Assembly: GCA_030323885.1 (NCBI GenBank)
Contig: CM059203.1
Coordinates: forward strand, 1-64,000
Direction of reading: 5' to 3'
Length of the DNA: 64,000 nucleotides
Origin: Branchipolynoe longqiensis
Lineage: Eukaryota > Annelida > Polychaeta > Phyllodocida > Polynoidae
This document shows, piece after piece, positions 9,901 to 18,116 of this stretch (position 1 is the stretch's first letter; the number at the start of each line of letters is the position of its first letter). Position numbers and translations under genes: made by a program. Under the pieces are notes generated by a model. The model saw only the letters and a program-made list of their open reading frames with translations, was not told the DNA's origin and made no database searches.

Positions 9901-11055
9901 ATGACACCCATTTTCAAAAATATTACTGTTGCAGTAAAAGATTGTGGTGCATATATGACTGAATTTGTCAAGGAATATGAAATTGCAAAACCACCTCAAC
10001 GAATGCTTATTGGTAGTTATTTTGGAAAAGAAATTCTGTTAGGTACACCGCTTTTAAAATGGTATATTCAGCATGGTTTAAAAGTAGTAAAAATATATCG
10101 TGTAATTCAATATGTACCACATAAAACATTTGAGTCTTTTACCTATGAAGTTACTTGCGCTAGAAGAATTGGTGATCTTAATTCTGAAAGTAAAATTATT
10201 TCTGATTTGTATAAACTTTTGGGAAATAGCTCATATGGTAAAACTATTACAAATAAGAAAAAACATACAAAAGTAACATATGTCAATAGTGAAAAAACTG
10301 ATAATTTGGTTAACAATTGGCGTTTTACACGAGCAACTGAATTAAACAGTGATTTATATGAAGTTGAAATGCAATTACAAAAAATTAAATTTAATTTACC
10401 TTTACAAGTTGGCTTCATGGTATACCAATATGCAAAGTTAAAAATGTTGCAATTTACATTTGATTTTTTAGATAAATTTGTTAGCCGACAAGATTATCAA
10501 ATATGTGAAATGGATACAGATAGCCTTTACATGGCCCTCAGTGGTAATTCTTTGGATGCTGTAGTTAAACCACATCTTAAAACAGAATATTTTAAAGAAA
10601 AACCTAAATGGATTCCAACGGCTGTGTGTAATGAACATCTTGATGATTATGTTATAGCTCAAATTAATTCTAGAGAATGGATACCATTAGAATGTTGCAA
10701 GCTTAGTTTAAAATATAATTTACGAACACCAGGCTTATTTAAAATTGAATGGGAAGGTGATGGTATAATATGTTTAAATTCTAAAACATATATGTGTTTT
10801 TCGTATGAAAATCAAAATAAAGTGTGTCAAAAATGGAGTGCTAAAGGTGTTGTAAAAAAACAAAATTTACTTACTCCAAATGATTTTTTAAAAGTTTTAA
10901 AAACAAAACAATCACATTCAATAACTAACACAAATTTTAAGCTTGTTAATCAAAAAATGCATACTTACTCAACTACTAAAATAGGTGTAAGCCATTTATA
11001 TTTAAAAAGAAAAGTTTTAAATGATAGAATTAGTACTATTCCGTTAGATATTTGA
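6976..11055 (+). CDS. POLB: Protein-primed family B DNA polymerase (Polinton PolB)
   Basis: 1359 codons, a typical or long size for Polinton PolB. N-terminal C2HC-type finger (C7, C10, H23, C27) and a second Cys cluster (C34, C37, C42, C47). Next is a segment with C242 in NDNLCVFRC and H328 in YKKHASLIVDF, a Cys-His arrangement recalling OTU-type peptidases. A further finger follows (TCKKCYKRF). Exonuclease motifs are D411/E413 (TYDFEAF), N541/D546 (FNSGKYDL) and Y671/D675 (YNNSD). Polymerase motifs are A at D778-Y783 (DANSLY), B near N1084 (LLGNSSYGK), C at D1180/D1182 (MDTDSLY), and KTY at 1270-1272. All catalytic residues I looked for are present and the frame is intact, so it could be active. 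It would replicate the element from a terminal protein primer. Known from family: this polymerase is the hallmark of Polinton/Maverick elements. Confidence 0.95.
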   Translation: MASNLKCIHCGGKFALQSQLTNHVKKCRFLFRYCPLCGNNLCKKRECKGEIFNLDELSLVIKNNPDILDIYNKRWTAIQTGVRTNGVKVSQVNIRLPTGELTDAIDIMRTIHTNQRELYKVGLSLGLILQHKETNEYRYFHASQNNAQLTKQLFSISNSITLERSLISYFVICDVTEEAKRVVNEDTKWKIVEITNLNVAIYRINSFPIGTIPRIPTHMLKRGMLHFQRNSITHRKYNDNLCVFRCLAKYLYNDCNVAVELLKRYDSSANPKLFKGVLLKDFAKLENLFDVQIGVYSIAATGKVSVIQTPTKNYAENGKMNVNLYKKHASLIVDFTRYIQIFTCKKCYKRFNKIKYLQQHYKALKPCTKVNFQYPGGVYNNTLNVFQQLALAGIHISNNISKVYPYKITYDFEAFFKSPTCSNTKKVKIEANHVPLSASVASDFPGYEEPICFIRKKDNDLDDLVNRVFLYIYDLAILIGNSVKDIFQVTLIELDNIIEEALTCEKQTQNGKKWHLTAHPFVILKKRFLNWIYQVPVIGFNSGKYDLNLIKIEFHQFLHSREETVQVIKRGNQYLSITTEHMLLLDIFNYLAPGYSYDSYLKAFTKDNVKGYFPYEWLTSVKKLNNTTLPPRACFYSSLTKTTISEDAYNTCKTIWKDRKMKTFRDYLIHYNNSDVKPFVTALNNHASFFKERNIDMFKDGISLPGLTLRFLFQNINSAAPYVLFNNRDKHLHELVQDHLVGGPSIIFHRYHESCVTKIREADFGDKAKLCQHIIGVDANSLYLKCLSEEHCSGFYIERRRCTNFKAEICQKTSITALEWIQYIEYINQIKLKHQLNGGEVVIGGRRISVDGFHVETGDIYNFNGCYWHGHNCNLTTKMNVDEKINRQARTQRVYEYLTTLGYKVTIMNECKWNQLKQSSKVANILKHWTIPKPKYNTDILTEAAILQQIENGTLFGLIQVDIITPESLKPYFKEMTPIFKNITVAVKDCGAYMTEFVKEYEIAKPPQRMLIGSYFGKEILLGTPLLKWYIQHGLKVVKIYRVIQYVPHKTFESFTYEVTCARRIGDLNSESKIISDLYKLLGNSSYGKTITNKKKHTKVTYVNSEKTDNLVNNWRFTRATELNSDLYEVEMQLQKIKFNLPLQVGFMVYQYAKLKMLQFTFDFLDKFVSRQDYQICEMDTDSLYMALSGNSLDAVVKPHLKTEYFKEKPKWIPTAVCNEHLDDYVIAQINSREWIPLECCKLSLKYNLRTPGLFKIEWEGDGIICLNSKTYMCFSYENQNKVCQKWSAKGVVKKQNLLTPNDFLKVLKTKQSHSITNTNFKLVNQKMHTYSTTKIGVSHLYLKRKVLNDRISTIPLDI

Positions 11056-11359
11056 AAAAGTGTATGTTAACCTGTGAAACATAATAGGGTAACAAGTTCA
11101 CTATAAAGGTTTATATGAACTTTTACCCAACGACATCTTATCAATTACATACATTGTATGTAAAAAGTAAAGGTTATCCAACGATTGTATTATATAAGTT
11201 GTTTAGTAAATCAAAGGTTGTGTATATTAGTTATTGTAGTATTATTCCATTACATATATTGTATGTAAAAGTGAAAGTTATTCAACGATTGTATTATATA
11301 ACTTGTTTAGTAAAATCAAAAGGTTGTAAGTTGTGTATATTAGTTATTGTAAAATTACA
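11056..11359 (+). promoter_or_regulatory. Tandem-duplicated promoter-like segment
   Basis: A block at about 11143-11236 is repeated at about 11249-11351 with few changes. Both contain CATTGTATGTAAAA, CAACGATTGTATTATATAA (TATA-like), TTGTTTAGTAAA and TGTATATTAGTTATTGTA. The second copy ends 8 nt before the ATG of the next gene. Two TATA-like cores at about 11190 and 11295 suggest a duplicated promoter; this is inference. Confidence 0.5.
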
Positions 11360-12325
11360 ATGGCAAGTTTTTTTCGAAAATATAACTTAAGACCTTTAAA
11401 ACATAGATTAATAACTAGTACAAGCAATAGCCGTATTCAGACTAAAGAAATGGCAATCGCTTTTTCCCAAGAAAAAGTTAAAAGATGGTTAAAATCAATT
11501 TCAAATAATCCTTTACCACCTTTGGAAGATAATTTTGAAAATGAAACTATTGTCATTACACCCTCACATTTTATGGAAAATACCAAACATTTACCTTTTG
11601 AAACAACTGCATGCGGGTGTCCTATTCGTTTAACTTGGGAGGCTATTCATAAAGATAATATTCAATATTTTATTGAACCGCAAACACCGTCTTGTGTAGA
11701 TAGTGTTTTATATGGTACTTTAGTTTCAGATAGCCTGAGCAATTGCATTAGAACAGCACTTATTGATTCGAGGCATATTGGTTTAAGTATCAATGATGCA
11801 ACGTTTGGTATTTATCTTTGGCATGAACCACAGTGTAATTTAGTTATTACTAGATATGTTGTATTAGATATTAACACTCTCATTTTAAATAGATATAAAT
11901 TATGTGTGTGTCAATTAGCCCCAAAGGGTGTATGTATAGCCTGTTTAGAAAGTCATTTTGTGTTAGATTATTTTAAATCAGATATTATAGATGCTTGTTT
12001 TCGAATTCAGGTGCAAGTTAATCCTTGGGGTTGTGATAAAGTAAATAACCAAAACAACATTTATTTTAGAGAAATTTGGTCAGCAAAAACAGCCTTTTTT
12101 TCTGGTCCCAACAATAGTAATGATTGGTTTTATACAATAAATCGTAATGGTGTCTGGTGTTACTTAGCTTTAAATGAAACTAAAAAACATCGCACTCAAG
12201 CAACATTTTTTTGCCAATGGTGCAAGCGACCAGCCAATGGTGCGATGTTTTTATGCCCCAGTTGCACAAAAGTACTTAAGGAGTACCGAGGTAAAACGAT
12301 ATCTAGTTTGTTTTTAGCTAATTAG
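11360..12325 (+). CDS. Unknown Cys-rich Polinton protein with C-terminal zinc ribbon
   Basis: 321 residues from ATG 11360 (MASFFRKYNL); the frame extends upstream but has no earlier ATG I trust. I do not recognise it. The N-terminus is basic. The middle is rich in Cys (CVCQLAPKGVCIACLESHF). The C-terminus has two CxxC pairs, C285/C288 (CQWCKRP) and C299/C302 (CPSCTK), consistent with a small zinc ribbon. It sits between polymerase and ATPase, a place where accessory or virion genes are found. I checked it for an adenain-like protease: no GHW-type His motif or matching Cys box was visible. A DNA-binding or regulatory role is only a guess. Confidence 0.65.
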   Translation: MASFFRKYNLRPLKHRLITSTSNSRIQTKEMAIAFSQEKVKRWLKSISNNPLPPLEDNFENETIVITPSHFMENTKHLPFETTACGCPIRLTWEAIHKDNIQYFIEPQTPSCVDSVLYGTLVSDSLSNCIRTALIDSRHIGLSINDATFGIYLWHEPQCNLVITRYVVLDINTLILNRYKLCVCQLAPKGVCIACLESHFVLDYFKSDIIDACFRIQVQVNPWGCDKVNNQNNIYFREIWSAKTAFFSGPNNSNDWFYTINRNGVWCYLALNETKKHRTQATFFCQWCKRPANGAMFLCPSCTKVLKEYRGKTISSLFLAN

Positions 12326-12592
12326 CAATAGTAATTTTTAGTTTTGTATTAGCTACTCTTATGATATGTTCACCTTTTAGTAAATTGTTTGTGTAATATT
12401 TAGTAATTTAATTTTGTTATCTTAGCAATTCCTGTATATTAATAGGTATATATACCAAAAAAACATTGTTCACCTTTGCATTTGTAAAAAAAATAAAAAA
12501 ATATTTAAAAAATGATTATAGTCTTACATTTTTTATATAAAAACTATGTCTTTTGGTAAGGCGGCTTAGTATGTCTCGAGTGGTTGATCGAA
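12326..12592 (+). promoter_or_regulatory. AT-rich spacer with TATA box before ATPase gene
   Basis: TATATAAA at 12535-12542 lies about 50 nt upstream of the ATPase ATG at 12593. An AATAAA-like run (about 12489) could serve as polyadenylation signal for the upstream gene. An ATG at 12571 opens only a 15-codon frame overlapping the ATPase start in another frame, so it may act as a small upstream ORF. Confidence 0.45.
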
Positions 12593-13252
12593 ATGGAACA
12601 TTCATTAGTGGATTTTGATCCACGGTTACAAGGTCCGTTTTCTATGATAATAGCTGGTCCGTCCAATTCGGGAAAAACACACTTAGTAAGTACACTAATT
12701 GACAATGCTGACGAGTTAATAATTCCACGTGTAAACAAAGTACTTTACTATTATGGACAATGGCAATCAACCTTTGAAAATATGAATACAAAAATTCAAT
12801 TTAAACAAGGATTACCTTCAAAGGAAGAATTGGAATCAACTGAAAATGATGCTGGTAAACTACACACGCTTTGCATAGTGGACGATTTAATGAAGGAAAC
12901 TGATAAAGAAATACTATGTGATATATTTACCAAAGGATCACATCATTGGTTTGTTTCAATAATCTACATAACGCAAAATATTTTTGAAAATACTCCAGCT
13001 TACCGAACTATGTCAACAAATGCAAGTTATTTAGTCATGTTTAAAAATCCAAGAAACATGGCTCAAATAATGCCAATTTCACGTCAGGTTTTTCCGAAGA
13101 AACCAAATTTTTTAACAGAAGTATATAATGGAGAAACAACAGAACCTCATTCATATATTGTAGCAGACTTCAAGCAAGAAACGCCGCATCAGTTTAGAGT
13201 CAGATCATCTATAACCTCACCAACAAATCAACTTGTTTTCGTGTCAACATAA
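12593..13252 (+). CDS. Genome-packaging ATPase (A32-like, FtsK/HerA superfamily)
   Basis: 219 residues from ATG 12593; the in-frame codon nine bases upstream is TTG. Walker A is AGPSNSGKTHL at residues 21-31, and Walker B is LCIVDDL with D97/D98. A later YITQN segment fits the sensor Asn/Gln of this group. Polinton packaging ATPases of this family pump element DNA into capsids, as A32 does in poxviruses. With integrase, polymerase and capsid genes it completes the diagnostic Polinton set. The frame is intact. The next gene starts 17 nt downstream, so the genes are packed almost without spacers. Confidence 0.9.
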   Translation: MEHSLVDFDPRLQGPFSMIIAGPSNSGKTHLVSTLIDNADELIIPRVNKVLYYYGQWQSTFENMNTKIQFKQGLPSKEELESTENDAGKLHTLCIVDDLMKETDKEILCDIFTKGSHHWFVSIIYITQNIFENTPAYRTMSTNASYLVMFKNPRNMAQIMPISRQVFPKKPNFLTEVYNGETTEPHSYIVADFKQETPHQFRVRSSITSPTNQLVFVST

Positions 13253-13269
13253 GATTGAAAAAAAGAATC

Positions 13270-13614
13270 ATGGTGAAATATGCTTTTCAACGATATAACA
13301 AAACATTATCACATATGAGCAAAGTACCGGAGGAAACGTGTCGACATCTTATTATATCTAGTAATGATGGTGTTATGGAAGCCATAAGTGAATTGTGTCG
13401 GAACCTATTGAACAATAATATTCCAGTTAACGATGAATTAAAGAAGAAATTGGAGCCACACGTCAAAATGATACGCAAAATTGCAAAGAAGAAACTTAAA
13501 ACCAAAAGCAAAAAAAAACTAATTGTAAACCAAAAAGGAGGACTTTCATTTTTACCAGGTTTATTGGCAGCTCTTATACCAACCGTCCTAAGGTTATTCA
13601 ACATCAAGATTTGA
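13270..13614 (+). CDS. Small basic Polinton protein with hydrophobic C-tail
   Basis: 114 residues from ATG 13270. It is a helical, charged protein with a C-terminal pattern QKGG (about residues 91-94) followed by a hydrophobic tail (LSFLPGLLAALIPTVLRLF). From memory, similar short proteins recur next to the ATPase in invertebrate Polinton-like elements; their role is not known to me. The GG-x step before the hydrophobic tail resembles the cleavage sites used by adenain-type proteases in adenovirus and ASFV, so it might be a virion protein that is processed and released as a membrane-active peptide. That is inference. It lies 17 nt after the ATPase and 50 nt before the next ATG. Confidence 0.7.
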   Translation: MVKYAFQRYNKTLSHMSKVPEETCRHLIISSNDGVMEAISELCRNLLNNNIPVNDELKKKLEPHVKMIRKIAKKKLKTKSKKKLIVNQKGGLSFLPGLLAALIPTVLRLFNIKI

Positions 13615-13664
13615 TACAAAAACACTTTATTCGTATGCTAAAAATCAGTTGTCAATTAACCACC

Positions 13665-14435
13665 ATGGGTTATAAACGTTTAGCATTGATTGATCCGCGC
13701 TTGGTTCAGCGCCCCGGATTAAAAAATACATCAACTAAGGACAAGGTAAATAACCAACATCAAACTACTAACTGGACTAAATACAAGGAGAAAGCCATAA
13801 ACAGTTTAAATCCTCATGCTGCGTTATTACAAGTTCTTCAAGATTCATATAAACGTTTAAACGAAGCGTTATATGATGAAAATATAACCCCAGAGGCAAG
13901 ACTTCAACAACATAAAATGGAATTGAACAAAATTCAATTATTAATTGATAAAAATAAATATTACTTGAATCGTGATCTTCTACAAAATCAAGAAACCAAT
14001 ATTGAACCAAAATTGACATCGGAGAAAGCAACACCTCAGTCATTTTTTATGATGAAACTTATGGATAATATACCAAAAATAAGTCGTTCAAAAACAAGAC
14101 GTCTCGTCGCAGCTTTGGAACAAAGCAAAAGTATTAAATGGAATACAAATGGAAACATTATCAGTATAAAAGGAAGTCCTGCACCAATCGGAAGCAATAT
14201 TATTACTTTGCTTAATGATATGAGTGCTTTTAGGAAAACAAGATTAACAAGACCCGCCGGCGCTATACAACTACAACAACTAATTGCACAAATTGATCCC
14301 GATTTTAGTTTGGTTAAAAATTTGCTTTATCATAGAACAATTGAACCTCACCAGACGTTATCCGCATTACCTACATCTAGAATAGAATCACCAATATCAG
14401 CATCAACGTCGACTGCAACATTGTCATCACCAGCC

Positions 14436-14469
<34 letters not shown>

Positions 14470-14510
14470 CTAAGAGAAGTAGATCTAAATTACCAAAATG
14501 GGTAAATTAA
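13665..14510 (+). CDS. Conserved Polinton protein of unknown function, Ser-rich tail
   Basis: 281 residues. I chose ATG 13665 because it has a near-ideal Kozak context (ACCACCATGGG); an in-frame ATG exists at 13635 and the open frame reaches 13611. The N-terminal half is helical and charged. Residues about 133-205 (from MDNIPKISRSK to TLLNDMS) form a compact segment that I recall from other animal Polinton-like elements, always without known function. A Ser run of about ten (AGC repeat, 14440-14468) precedes the basic end. The last codons overlap the integrase start by 13 nt in another frame, which suggests a shared transcript or very tight packing. Confidence 0.7.
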
Positions 14511-15616
14511 AGCAACGCACCAGTCTTCATGATAAAATTATAAACATTTATACAAATCCAATGGAACCTGGAAGTTTTACAAGTGGTAGTAAACTTTTTA
14601 AACAACACTTTCACAAACAAAAACAAACCAAAAATAGCATTGATGAAGCATTACAAACATTAGATGCCTATACAAAACATAAACCTGTTGTACGAAAATT
14701 TCAACGAAACAAAGTAATCGTAGGAGGTATAAATGAACAATGGCAAATTGACTTAATGGATATGCAAAAATTGGCAAAATATAACAAAGGCTTTAAATAT
14801 ATACTAACCATTATTGATGTATTTTCTAAATACGCTTGGGCGATTCCAATTAAAAGCAAAAGTAATAAAAATGTGACTATTGCTTTAAAACAAATTTTAG
14901 ACAAAGGCTACAAACCAAAACGAATTCAATCCGATAAAGGAACAGAATTCTTAGGCCGTATGTTTCAAAATTTATTAAAAACTGAAAATATTACTTTTTT
15001 TACAAGTGAAAATGATGAAATTAAAGCAAGCATTGTGGAACGCTTAAATCGAACATTGAAAGAAAAATTATGGCGATATTTTACCTACGCTGGAACTTAC
15101 AAGTATATAAATATTCTGCAAGCTATTGTACATTCATATAACAATACATTTCACAGCACTTTAAAAATGACTCCAACTCAAATAACAACAAAAAATCAAG
15201 AAAAAGTATTTTACAATATCTATAAAATACGTAATAAACAAATCAAACACGTGTGGCAAAAAACTAAAGAAAGAACAGTGCAACTTGGTGACAGAGTTAG
15301 AATAATTAAAACGCGCGGTGTTTTTGACAAAGGTTATGAACCAAATTGGACAACTGAAGTATTTACGGTTACAAAATACCGAGGCAAACGAGGTTGTATC
15401 ATAATGGATGACAATGATGAAGAAATAAAAGGCGTGTTCTATCCAGAGGAAGTGCAAAAGGTGTTAAAGTCTCAGACAGATACATACCCTATAGAAAAGG
15501 TGTTGCGATACAGAGGAAAAGGTCTAAGGAAAGAAGCATACGTGCGTTGGAAAGGATACAGCGACAAATTTGATCAGTGGATTCCAGCAAAAAATATTAC
15601 AAAAATTTCATCATGA
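14498..15616 (+). CDS. INT: Retroviral-type integrase (rve) with chromodomain, Polinton INT
   Basis: 372 residues from ATG 14498. The catalytic triad is visible as D85 (QWQIDLMD), D146 (QSDKGTEF) and E181 (VERLNRTLK), with the second spacing of 35 characteristic of D,D-35-E integrases. Flanking text (SKYAWAIPIKSK, YNNTFHSTLKMTP) is typical of Polinton integrases, the group including C. elegans F54H12.3. The C-terminus (about residues 330-368, YPIEKVLRYRGKG to WIPAKNI) is a chromodomain, which in related integrases directs insertion toward chromatin marks. The triad is intact. The gene overlaps the upstream gene by 13 nt and its stop overlaps the next start as ATGA. Confidence 0.93.
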   Translation: MGKLKQRTSLHDKIINIYTNPMEPGSFTSGSKLFKQHFHKQKQTKNSIDEALQTLDAYTKHKPVVRKFQRNKVIVGGINEQWQIDLMDMQKLAKYNKGFKYILTIIDVFSKYAWAIPIKSKSNKNVTIALKQILDKGYKPKRIQSDKGTEFLGRMFQNLLKTENITFFTSENDEIKASIVERLNRTLKEKLWRYFTYAGTYKYINILQAIVHSYNNTFHSTLKMTPTQITTKNQEKVFYNIYKIRNKQIKHVWQKTKERTVQLGDRVRIIKTRGVFDKGYEPNWTTEVFTVTKYRGKRGCIIMDDNDEEIKGVFYPEEVQKVLKSQTDTYPIEKVLRYRGKGLRKEAYVRWKGYSDKFDQWIPAKNITKISS

Positions 15617-16698
15617 TTTTAACACTTCCTAGTAACAGTTCAGAAAAGTATTATCCAAATAATACATTGACCGAATTTCGAACACATCTTGTGCAACCGC
15701 TAAATTTTGAAGTTTCACATGAAGTCGCATTGTCGGAAATAACATTTCCAACACAATGGGAATGTCTTCCAAGATATCAACAAATTGTAATAGTTGCTTT
15801 AAGAAGTGTGTATTCATTGGCTGAGATAAAAGCGCAAACAAACAAGTCGCTTGATGATACGTTGCCTGAACCCGACACTGATGTAAATTGGCATAGACTT
15901 TTTGATACTGAACGTGACTATGCTTACAAAGATGATGAATATGATGGTGGACGTACAGTTGATGAGCTAGAAACACATTTAATTGACTACACTGATAGTA
16001 ATTATTGGACTTTCGTAAAAAGAGAAAAGCTACTAAAACGTGCAAAAAAATTTGTTAAAGATAAACAATATAAGCATACCAATATGATAGATGATATTGC
16101 GACTGTAGCTAATCAAAAAATATTACAATGGGCTATAATCCCGCTGGATTACCCATTAATATTTAAAAATAATCGTGATGTTATTTGGTATTTGAATAGT
16201 ATTATCAGCGAGGCTGTAAAAGAAAACATAACTTTTTTGAAAAGTCACTATATAAATAAAAAGGTAATATTTACTTTTAGAAGAGGTTGTGATATGATTA
16301 AAATCAATCCACCGAGACATTGTGCGATATATTTAACACCAGAACTAGCAAATCTCTTGGGATTCAACGATCAATACATGTTTTACTGGAAAACTCAATC
16401 ATCATTACCAATGGATGTGTTTGGAGATATTTATTCAGTTTACGTTTATTGTGACTTAATCGAGTCGAGACCAGTTGCCGATCAAATGGCTCAACTTTTA
16501 CGTGTGGTTGCAATTGATCGTACCGGCCGTAGTGGATTTGTGCAAACTGTTAGTTTTCAACACTTGGACTTTTTTGCTATGCGAGCAAATGCTATAGACA
16601 CTGTTGCTGTGTATTTAAAGGATCGAGCTGGACGATACATACCATTTCAACGAGGAGAAGTCACAGTATCAGTACTATTACGGCCAAAAGAAGTTTAA
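15613..16698 (+). CDS. Penton-like minor capsid protein of the Polinton
   Basis: 361 residues from ATG 15613, which shares ATGA with the integrase stop. It opens with LTLPSNSSEKYYPNNTLTEF and a following segment with VALSEITFP. I recall this signature from the single-jelly-roll minor capsid (penton-type) protein of animal Polintons. The C-terminal half is beta-rich with few charged runs, as expected. It would form the capsid vertices with the major capsid protein two genes downstream. The frame is intact. The assignment rests on remembered family features and position, not on a search. Confidence 0.75.
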   Translation: MILTLPSNSSEKYYPNNTLTEFRTHLVQPLNFEVSHEVALSEITFPTQWECLPRYQQIVIVALRSVYSLAEIKAQTNKSLDDTLPEPDTDVNWHRLFDTERDYAYKDDEYDGGRTVDELETHLIDYTDSNYWTFVKREKLLKRAKKFVKDKQYKHTNMIDDIATVANQKILQWAIIPLDYPLIFKNNRDVIWYLNSIISEAVKENITFLKSHYINKKVIFTFRRGCDMIKINPPRHCAIYLTPELANLLGFNDQYMFYWKTQSSLPMDVFGDIYSVYVYCDLIESRPVADQMAQLLRVVAIDRTGRSGFVQTVSFQHLDFFAMRANAIDTVAVYLKDRAGRYIPFQRGEVTVSVLLRPKEV

Positions 16699-16718
16699 TT
16701 TTTTAAAAACAAGAAACA

Positions 16719-17177
16719 ATGAATACCGGATATGCATCATACTACAAACATCAGATAGGTTCTGGTAACATATCTATCTACAAAGGAAGAATAAGTCAAC
16801 GCGGTCATGGTCTTGGAGGCATGCTTAGCGGTCTTTTACGAGGTGCTACACCGATTTTCAAATCTATTGGAAAATCATTGTTAAGAGCTGGAATAGGTGT
16901 AGCAGACGATGTGTTATCTGGACAAAATATAAAACAATCATTATCAAACAGAGGTCGTGGTGTAGGTAAACAACTAATTCAAAGGGGTGTGAGAGCGTTA
17001 TCATCAGCAGTATCAGTGCCACCTAGAAAAAAACGACGCAAAAATCCCAAAAAAAAACCGACGCAAACGCGTAAACGAGTAAGACAAACTGGTGGTGGTG
17101 TTGGAAAAGCTCCTACTCGCAAACGACGTCGTAAAGTTTCTAAAAGAACAAAAAGTGATTTATTTGGACACCTTTAG
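16719..17177 (+). CDS. Basic pX/pVI-like virion protein
   Basis: 152 residues. An N-terminal QIGSG motif is followed by a Gly-rich and amphipathic segment (LGGMLSGLLRG, FKSIGKSLLRAG, about residues 31-70). The end is very basic, with PRKKRRK, TRKRVRQ and TRKRRRK and a QTGGG step between them. Small proteins with this plan in adintoviruses and Polintons are compared with adenovirus core protein pX and the membrane-lytic pVI. It would condense DNA inside the capsid or disrupt membranes after processing. The GSG and GGG steps are possible adenain-type sites. It starts 20 nt after the penton-like gene. Confidence 0.75.
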   Translation: MNTGYASYYKHQIGSGNISIYKGRISQRGHGLGGMLSGLLRGATPIFKSIGKSLLRAGIGVADDVLSGQNIKQSLSNRGRGVGKQLIQRGVRALSSAVSVPPRKKRRKNPKKKPTQTRKRVRQTGGGVGKAPTRKRRRKVSKRTKSDLFGHL

Positions 17178-17180
17178 TAG

Positions 17181-17190
17181 ATATAAATAA
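17181..17190 (+). promoter_or_regulatory. TATA box upstream of major capsid gene
   Basis: ATATAAATAA, directly after the stop of the basic protein gene and about 95 nt before the capsid ATG at 17284. Its AATAAA could also act as polyadenylation signal for the upstream gene. Confidence 0.5.
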
Positions 17191-17283
17191 ACTCGCATGA
17201 CACTTTAAGACATCAGACGAAGACATATCTTGGAAGGAAACACACTTAAAAAAAAGACGCTAGCAGTGAATAATTTCTTAATC

Positions 17284-18116
17284 ATGGCCAACTATCGCGA
17301 AGAATGTAGTGTACACGAATTGGATTTACACGAACGCATACCATTGCAAACCTCTGTTGTTTCCAGTGAATACGTCAAACTTAAACCAGTGACATCATTA
17401 ACAGATAATGCTACAATCGAATTTCACATACATAAGTCTTCTAAATACACAGATTTGTCGGAAACCGTGTTGGAATTAGAAGTCGACATTGTGAAAGCAA
17501 ATAATCATGCAACTCGTGTCACGCAGGCTGATGCCTGCGCCCCGGTAAATAATTTTGGTGCGTCCATGTTTAAAGACATTCAAGTATATATCAATGATCG
17601 AAAAATATCTGGAAACCAAGACAACCATCCATACAGAGCCTACATCGAAAATCTACTGAATCGTTCAAAAGCAGACAAAAAATTTTGGATGTACAATGAA
17701 ATGTGGCATGCTGACACGAGTGGACACTTTGATGCAAGAGATGCTACCAACAATGGATTTATTGAGCGACAAAAGCGTGCTGTAGCTGGAGCAATTACCA
17801 TGGTTATTCCATTACATATTGACATAGCGCATCAACACAAACTACTTCCATCGAGCACAGACATTCACTTTAGGCTAATGCGAAGTTCTACCGCTTTTTG
17901 CCTAATGGGAGAAGAAGACCATGAATTTATTCCGTTGATAAAAAATGCTTCATTAAGAGTTCGGCAAGTCGTGGTGTCTGCAGAAGTTGCACTCGTTCAT
18001 GAAAAAGCTGTATCGGGTACACCATTTGTGTATCCAATGCAACGTACAGAAACTATCAGTCATGTTATTCCTACCGGAAATCATAACGAAACATATGTTT
18101 TATCAAATAGTGGTCA
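17284..18116 (+). CDS. Major capsid protein, N-terminal part, cut by assembly gap
   Basis: 277 codons are visible from ATG 17284 (AATCATGGCC), then unknown bases begin. The text (MANYREECSVHELDL, VYINDRKISGNQDNHPY, LPSSTDIHFRLMRSS) belongs to the family of C. elegans F54H12.2, which sits beside the integrase gene F54H12.3 and is regarded as the double-jelly-roll major capsid protein of Polintons. Members are usually about 450 residues or more, so at least 170 residues are missing. After the gap there is no recognisable continuation, only a 41-bp satellite. Either the gap is larger than shown or the element is truncated. The visible part has no stops or frameshifts. Confidence 0.85.

Noticed and set aside
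11360..12325. Adenain-like protease in the Cys-rich protein
   Set aside because: No His-Trp box or matching catalytic Cys context could be found.
13287..13625. Antisense gene opposite the small basic protein
   Set aside because: It is the shadow of the + gene, with a hydrophobic artefact composition.
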